Source: Penelope pileata (lineage: Eukaryota; Chordata; Aves; Galliformes; Cracidae). From it: DNA of 64,000 nucleotides. Where the stretch lies: positions 248,001 to 312,000 of the forward strand of contig WBMW01005925.1 of NCBI GenBank assembly GCA_013396635.1, read 5' to 3'. The notes beneath the pieces are model-generated. The model saw only the letters and a program-made list of their open reading frames with translations, was not told the DNA's origin and did no database searches. The translations under genes and the position numbers were made by a program. Positions 52,301 to 61,300 of this stretch are shown piece by piece; the stretch's first letter is position 1; each line of letters begins with the position of its first letter.

Positions 52301-55300
52301 CTCCAGCACATGCACAAGGAAGCTGGAAAATGAACTTTGTGCTGAGTCCTAGAAGTCAGAGTGACCTGAACACATATACAGCCTTCAAATCACACAGCGA
52401 GGCTCACCTGTTGTGTTTGTTCTTCTAATATTGGGGTGCGAGTAATCTCTGCTGGATGACTGCACTACCTCGCTTCTAAGGACAAGATGATTTGCATGGG
52501 GTCTACAGTAATGACAGGGTCCAGAGGAATAATGTTTTCAGCATTAACTTTAATGGTAAAACCTAGGGGGAGAGTGGGGAGGTGTACATGGAGGTTACAA
52601 GAGCAAATAGTTTTAGTCACAGATTCCCTAGAAGACTGAAAAGTCTTTGACAAAGAAAGCAGTGGCCAATGCCAGATATCCCCATGTCCTTTCCCTCAAG
52701 GTGAATAATTGGGCACTGCTGCAGGTGGACAGACAACATCAGTGAGAGCAAGCTGCAGTGCCAGCACCTGAGTGTTTGGGTTCATTGTCAGTCTGGGTTT
52801 AGCAGCACCCAAGTAGCTATCAAATAAGTGAGACTGGCATCACTAGCTGTGATATACAAACATATGTGTATACAAAACATATATATCCACAGTGGTGTGA
52901 CCACAGAAGGGGAAGGCAGTGGATATCTCAGTGAGAGACTTTCCCAACACACCAACTCCAGCTGCAAGCTGTCACCTCTGAGCAAGTCTGCTTATCTTTG
53001 TGTGGCTGCCGATGGAGAGAGCGCAGCTGGAGGCATTTACTCCTTGGTAAAACAGGGAGCCATCTGGTAACACTGCTCCTTCTTCCAGGGGCCTTCCTCA
53101 TTCCCTATTTCCTGACGCTGGTGTTTGCTGGGATTCCCCTCTTCCTGCTGGAAACTGCTCTCGGCCAGTATACCTCTGTGGGCGGACTGGGAGTCTGGAA
53201 ATTAGCACCCATGTTTAAAGGTACTGTACTGTGTGTTTGTGAGGGTGGGGGCACGTAGCTACAAAGAGCTTCTAATGGTTTGGGGAGCAGATCCCTGGGG
53301 AGTGGGGTAGGGTGGCAGCTCAGTGGGAGTTTTTCCCTCTGGCTTACCAGGCTGTCCTTGACCCCTGAAGTCTGGGGAAGTGATCAGATCCTGCTTTCAT
53401 GGAGCTCTGTAGCGTACTGAAATGTTCACCCAGTGGAAATGGGTGGGTGAGGTATGTTAGGGGACGAGCCTCCCTTGCTGACCAGCTCACTTGAGGGCAC
53501 GGTGTAGCCATGTGCTACGTGTGCTACATATAGCACATGGGCCATGTACTGCGTTGATGAGCCGGCTTGGTTTTTCTGACTCTGCCACAAAGCTTGTTGT
53601 GATGCTCAGGAGCTCGCTGGGCACCAGAGACCTGGATTGATGGATTTTCTGCCTTCATTTGCAGGAGTGGGGCTGGCAGCTGTGGTTCTCTCTTTTTGGC
53701 TGAACATCTACTACATTGTCATCATCGCCTGGTCTCTCTACTATCTCTTCCACTCTTTCACTGCGGTGAGTCACAGACTTTTCTAAGGCGTGGCATTGGC
53801 TGGGCCCTCCTTGCTCCCTGCTTTATGGAGAAGAGTTGCTCATGCCACAAGGTTGCATCTTAGGATGTGGCTTTGGCTTGTTCAGCTGTCACAGAGCTGG
53901 CTGGTGACAGTGTCAGTGTCTCCACAGGCAGCTCCAGGTGTCACAGCCTTTGCTTTCACCAGAAGCACTTCCTGGCTCCCAAAAGATGCCAATAGAAAAG
54001 CCAGGCTGATGCCTGTCCCCTGTCCCTCCTAAATCTGAGCAGGAGTATTTTGAACCTGAACAGGGAGCCCAGCTTGCCTGCTGCAGCTTCTGTCCTCTGA
54101 GATCCAGAGGAAATAGAGCAGCAACAAAACGTCCCCCGCCCCTCCTGGAAGAGCTGTGCCGCATCTCTGACGCGCAAACCACTTGGTTGAAGGGCTGCTC
54201 TGCGGCTCTGCTTGAGCCATTGCGTTTCCTTCCTTGCAGTTAGCAAGCACACAGCAAAATCACAGGGTGCATGCAAATAGCATGGGGAGCCACTGGGGTG
54301 TTACCATCTGCCCCTCCACAGCCCTTCTTCTGCCAAGCCAGCGTGCTCCTTGCAGGCGCTGATGCCACAAAGCACTTAAAACACAGATAATATTTTGAAA
54401 GAGTCTGTATTCATGGATGGATAGGAAAGGACACAAACGTTCTCAAAGGCTTTGTCAAGCTGGAGCCCAAGGCCTTATCTACAAAGGTAATTCATCCAGA
54501 ATTGCCCTTCCGCATCCATCTACTTGCTGTGGATGTGCCTTCTCTGTGCTCTGGAGAAGAGACTGCTGCATGTGGGGATGTATCTGAGAGCTCGCACTGG
54601 GCTCCCTCAGCCATGACACAAAGGGGCATGGGCAAGCTGCCCTGTGTTCTTGTGCAGCCCGTGGTGCTACAGCTTCATTGCTTGCAGCTCCAGAGCCGAT
54701 TGCATTCAATCTGCAGCAGTGTGCTGCTGCTACCCACAGCTTAAACGTACCCAGGAACTCCTTTGCAATGCTTAAAATCAGGGGAGGGGATGGCATGAAG
54801 TAGTTGCTGTGCTTTATATTTACTCCCAAGCTTATGTTACAATTGTTTGTTTGTATAGACAGACCCTTAGCCTCCAATTTGCAGTGCTACATTGCTTTTT
54901 ACACACTGGGGCTTGGTATAAATGGGAGATAAGGAACCAATCAGTGTTTGGTCTTTGTGCAGAAAATTCCAACCACTTGTTTTGTGAAACTATCCACAAG
55001 CTGTAGTGATTATAAACACAATATCCCTTGGTAGCTATTTTAATTAGTAGCTATTAATTACCAACAGTTAATTGGAAATAGCTTTCTATCCAGGGAATTG
55101 CTACATTTTATTAGAGCTATGACATTGCCCTAATCATGTCTTGATATTATTTCCTGGAAAAGTCTGCATCACACTTATTTATTATTTTGGAAAACCATTT
55201 AATGCCTCTGGTGCAAGGTTTCTGCCCATCCAGATGTGCTGCCCGTCCCCTTTGCAAAAACAACCTGCATCTGTAGTTTAAAAGAAGACAGGTTTCACTC

Positions 55301-58300
55301 CTTGCCGGAGATGTGACACTAACGACAGCCGTGCCCCCAGGACCTGCCGTGGCAGAGCTGTGGGAACGCCTGGAACACTGACCGCTGCTTCTCCAACTAC
55401 TCCCTGGACGACACCACCAACCTCACCAGCGCCGTCACCGAGTTCTGGGAGTACGTCACAGCCTGCCTACACCAGGTTTCTCCCCATCCCACCCGCCCAC
55501 TGGGGCTGCTGCCCTTCCTGCCAACTTCTGGCCTTAGAGAGCTGGCCACTAGCTGGCGTGGGCATGGGATGGGGAGCACTGTGCAGCCGCAGGTCAGATG
55601 CAGAGAAAGTAATGGCCTCGCTGCATCTGTCCTCCTTCCCTTAGCCCCTCACTAGAAGCCTCAGGCCCCTCTAGGATTCTGTGGGCTCTGGTGCATGTTT
55701 GCATCTGGCCCTTCACCCTCCAGCCACCTCTGGGATCTCCAATCCTTATGCCCCCAAGCTTTAGGCTTCCCCTTAATGCAACCTCTCCCCTCCTAGGAGG
55801 AACATGCACCAGATGTCTGGGGGCTTGGGGGAGCCTGGCTCCATCCGCTGGCCCCTGGCTGGCACGCTGGCCCTGGCCTGGCTGCTGGTCTACTTCTCCA
55901 TCTGGAAGGGCGTGGAGTGGACAGGCAAGGTATGCAATGAGGAACACGTGATTTGGTGCTGTCAAAATGTCCTCCAGACTCAATTTAGTCTGAGTACCTA
56001 TAACTAAGGTTATGGTGTTTCAAGGCAGAATTGCAGTAGATGCTATTAAATTCTTGACATTTACCTTGCACGGTCATAAAAATTGCTACGGTGTTCACAG
56101 TAACTTTCAATATAAGCCTAGAGAATAACTCTTCCCTGCAAAGTCATGGGTCTGTGTTCTCAGTCTCTGAAGACTTTGGGAAGAGATTTTCAGAGATGGC
56201 TTATGTTACTCACATCAGGACAATTCTTCAAGACGGTGAGGTCCATCCTGGGCTCCATCTTACGCAAATCAGGTCTCTTAAAATGCTGTTGACTGAAAAA
56301 CACCATCTCTTGAAATTTTTTCTGCTGCCCTTTTGGTATGGGTGGGATACCTACAGATCAGAAGCATATGATTATTCACTGTGTAGCATTTCAGACCAGC
56401 ACAGTGGAGAGATAATTGCTTGGTTTATTGAAACAGCAGCACTGAGATACTGAGATGTGTTATTTAGAGCACAGCATGCTGTAGAGGGACAGCGTTATGA
56501 AAGGAATAATCTAGAGGGAAGACCAGAAAGAAGCACTTCAGGGGAGGTCACCTCAACTGTTGACTCCCCTAGGAGTTCTCAGATGGGGTTTTGCTACGCA
56601 GAGCCCCAGTGACTGCTGTTACCTGTTGAGGAATGGCACATGCTTGTGATTCTCTGAACCACTGCTGAAAAGAGAAAGTTGGAGTCAAGTGAGCTAATGT
56701 TGCTTGATGTATTGGACTAGTGGAATGCTGGCTTTAGCTCTGTGAAATAAGGATGTGATGACTTAAAGGGATTACTTCTCTGGACTAAATTTATCCCTCT
56801 GCAATCCCCTTGTCTTTGGGCAATCCAGCCAGAATTTTGCCCGCTACTTTTGTGATTAGTGCGTCCTTGCGTGTCATTGGCAGAGAGAAACAGCCAGCAA
56901 TGTTACTTGCGTGGGAGTGAGAGGCAGAAAACACACGGAGGATGTTGGCTGATCACTTCCCTGGGGGCTGTGCAGGCTGCTCTCCCCACGATTACAGGCT
57001 CAGCCATGAGCGGTGGTGCCTGGGGACCTTATCAACCCCCCGCAGAGAGGGAGAGCGGCTGCGGTGCCACCACAGGCAGGAACAGCTGACGGCCTCTCTC
57101 CCACTGTGCCTCTTGCAGGTGGTGTATTTCTCAGCCACTTATCCCTACTTCATGCTGTTCATCCTCTTCTTCCGGGGTGTCACGCTGCCAGGGGCCAAGG
57201 AAGGCATCCTTTTCTACCTCACACCTGACTTCAGAAAGCTCTCCGACTCTGAGGTTGGTCGTCTGGCTGTGGCTGCCCTGTTGGTAGTTCTGGCACCCAG
57301 TTATCTCCACATCAGTGTTCCCTGGGCTTTTCCCCTCAGAATTTTAAGGGAGAATTAAAACTGTAAAGGAACAGCTCCCTACTCAAGGAGTCATGACCCT
57401 CGCAGTTTGAGACAAAACTCAGGTGGGAGGAAAACCATGCAGCAGCTCTGTTGTAATCAAGCAATATTGTCCATGAGGGATGAGAAATTACCCCAACAAA
57501 AGATCCTCCCCTCTGGGCTGGGAGTGCCTCATTTCCTGACGCCCCCAGCATGCTGGATGACCAAGCCCGCAGCCCTGCAAGGCCCTGGCTGGCCCTGTGC
57601 AGAGCTCTCTGCAGCACGACATCAGCCCCTGCAGGGAGAGAGCGATGGGCCAGAGACTGGGTAATGGCGGGCTGGGTCCACCAAGCTGGCTGTGTGGCGG
57701 AGGACAGACTCAAAGGTGACTCTTCCTCTGCAGGTCTGGATGGATGCGGCCACGCAGATCTTCTTCTCCTATGGGCTGGGGCTGGGGTCCCTGATTGCAC
57801 TGGGGAGCTACAACACTTTCCACAACAACGTCTACAGGTCTGTTGGGTTTTCCTGGCCCTGTTGGGTTTTTGTGGCAGGAGCAGCACAAGACCATGCATT
57901 GTTACCGTCATCGCTTGGCCACTAGAGCCCACTGTCACTGCCCTGAGTGTGTGCACGGATGGAGGCATCGCAGCAAGTCTGGGTGCCCAGCCTCAGATGT
58001 TCCTCTCTGTCACCAAGCAGCTGAAGGGCACGCTGCTGCCTCCCTAATGGGGAAGGCTTAGTCTTCTCTTTGCCCACCCTTTACTCCTTATCTCTTTGGT
58101 AGGGACCTGCAGGTGGCTTCTTTTCTTCCTTTCTCTCTTCCAGAGACTCCATTATTGTCTGCTGTATAAACTCCACCACAAGCATATTTGCTGGATTTGT
58201 TATTTTCTCTATCGTTGGCTTCATGTCGCACATCACAAAGAAGTCGATCTCAGAGCTGGCCTCCTCAGGTGAGCAGATGCAGCAGCACTGCCAATAAGTC

Positions 58301-61300
58301 TCAGACTGTGTTTTCCTTCCCTGATCCTCCAACAGCCCCTCTTAAGGTTTGCATCTCTCTGCTTTGTTACTCAGGGGTTGTCCTTGAGTTAAAATGGAGA
58401 TGTTTTCCTGGGAAACCTTTACACGTCGTGCATGTGTAGAGGGCCAGATTCTCTGGCTGTGCTATAACGATACCACGTGCGTTGGTGTAACTCATGCCAC
58501 TTCACACACCTAAAGATCTGTTGTAGGAAGTTTCCACAAGTCACCCAAAACAGCAAACCCAGGTACAAATGCAACAACAATATTTCAGAGAAATTTATCC
58601 ATGAGTGCAGGATGCTCCCAGGCCTTTCTTGACGGTGATCAAGCACACAATCTCCTTTGTATGCCCTCCTGCCAAGACCGGTCTGAGGCACCTGTGGCTG
58701 ATGTTCACTGCACATCAACTCCTGCTGCAAGGAGCATCCCGGCCTGCTTTTAATGTTCACCTCCTTTCAGCAGTGAGATTATATGTGCTTTGGCTGCAGT
58801 GAAACATTTAGTCCGTTTGCTTTCTGTAACCTTATTTGGAGAATAGGTAGCTCCTCACACTCTGCCTGTGTTCTCAGTAGATGTGATCAAAACTTGGAGT
58901 CCTTTTTCCATGCAAGATTTTGAAATTGTAATCTCAGAATAATGCTTTTTTTACCCTAGATGAGACTGTGTCTTTTTGCCCAAAGACATATTTTGAAATT
59001 GCTCTCTTGCCAGAAAAAGCTTTTATCTCAAGCAACAGCATTTTGTGATGGAAAAAAAAAAAAAAAGAAACCAAATATCTTTCTATTTTTTCTAACAAAG
59101 TGCTCTAGCTCCATTTGGTAGCAGTGATTTGATGACTTTCTTGCTGATAGAATGAGAAAGGGCAAAGCATTTCTCCAGTCATTGCTGCCTCCCTGTCCTA
59201 CCCTTGTGCACCCCACAGGGTTGGCATGCCATGGGTGACGGCCCCTGTAATAACTTCTTGCAGACCGTGACTGCCATCACTGTCTCTGGTCACTGTTGCA
59301 CATCACTCAGACTTTCTGCCAAACACTTCATAAGCATGGATTCATCTCTCTTTTCACTTCCACAGGCCCTGGACTGGCTTTCCTCGCCTACCCGCAGGTT
59401 GTCACCCAGCTACCCCTGTCCCCTCTCTGGTCGATCCTCTTCTTCTCTATGCTGATGATGCTGGGCCTGGACAGTCAGGTGAGACAACCAGAGACAAAAT
59501 GGGGTAAGACAGAAATATATTTTTCGGTATCGTGGTGGTTTTCCCTTCTGTACCTTGAGTGCTTAAGTGCTGAGCAGGGTCTTTGCTCAGACTGTCACGT
59601 GAAACAAAATCTCCTGTGTGGTCATCACCCCTGCACTCTTTCTCTAATGTAGACAATACAAGTGGGGTGGTATCTGACCTCTGAGTGCACCAGTCATGTT
59701 CCTACTGCTGATTGAAAATGCAACAGTGACCAGCAGAACCAGTCAGCCTTATGAGGTGATCACCACTTCCCTGCAGGACGATCTTTGGAAAACTCTTCTC
59801 CATTCAGATCAGTTTTGGGCCCTAGAGAAGTGCTGGTGCTGCTTCATGGGCACAGCACATCCCAGTCTTGCTGGGTGGCCCTGGCAGCTGAGCTGCCCAG
59901 CAGCTCACAAGCTGAAAATGGGGCTAGTGTGAAACTATCCCTGCCAAAATGCTCCATGGCAGGGAAAATAAGAGAAAGGGAAAAAACTATTTCTAGTAAT
60001 TACTGGTTTGTTTCAGTAGGATAATTGTTTTCCTAGAAATGGGAATGTGAAATAAGGGAAATCATTATTAGCTGTTACATTTTCATCTACTTGATAACAG
60101 TTTGTGGTCGTTGCAGTTCTTGGTGTTTTGTAAGGAGCTGATTTTGGATGCTTTGGATTTCCTAATGGCGTCACGGAGCACCTTGACCAAACTGCACTTC
60201 CTGTGAGCACAGCCAAGAAAGTGCCATGACTTTGGCTTAATGTCGTAGGTTAGGGCAGAAAGTCCCCACCTTTTCTGCTCCCTGGAGCATCTCTGCACAA
60301 CGCGTACCAGTCTCCTGCCAGACCACAGGAACGCAGTGACGCAGCATTTGAAGCAGTGGGAACAGTGGTTTGGTGCAGTGTTTTGGCAATGTTTTTAATA
60401 ACTAGCGTAGTCCTGAGCAGAGGTGAAGTGCTCTGCTGTTTGAGCTCCCCGGCTGGCTTCACAGCGAGCAGGTGGAGCTGCTGGCAGAGGGAAGCAGCCA
60501 TGCCCTGGGAAAGTCTTGCAAAACAAAGCAGCATGGGCTCTGTATTTTTTTTTTACAAGTGATGATATTATTAGGGTACCTATCGGGTACTATTGGGTAT
60601 TACGATTTTCCTGATAATTCAGCATAAAAGTAGCCACCACTGGAATGAAATGAGTGCTCTCCTGAGTTACACCTTCAGAAGCCGAAGTGTAATTAATGGT
60701 CAGACTCAGGCATATTCCTGACACATCATGCCTTGTTTCCAAGAAAATCTAATCAGCCAGACCTGGTTTTCAGCTGTGGCACACTCCCACAGAAGCACAT
60801 CAAGAAGCTCACAGCTGCATTACCACGGACAGTATTTGGCAAATAATTTCAAGTAACGACTAAATGCTTCCAAAAAAGCTCCGTTTTCAGAAAAAAAAAA
60901 AAATTGATCTCCGTGGATTATTCACTCAGCTCTAGTAAATAGTTTGAGACATGACAATAAGCCCTCAAAGCACTGTGTGGAATTTATTTGCTTCTCAAAT
61001 ACCACTTGAAATTCTCCAGGTCCCCTCCAACAGGCAGCCTCGGAGGGCGGGCGGTCTGTGGGGGGCTATCGCTGCCTGGAGGAGGAGCGGGGGAGGAGGC
61101 ATCAAACAGAAAGCAAGCTTTTAGAAAGAGCAGATAGATAGATGGGAAGAAGCTTTCTGCATGCGTGCTGGAGCTCTGAGTCAATCAAACACACGATTTG
61201 CAGAGTGGCAGCTTGTGCCTGTAAAGCAGCGTGCACACAAGGGCTGCAATCACACACGCGTTTTGAAGTATCGGTTATAAAAAAAGGACAGTTTTGATAT

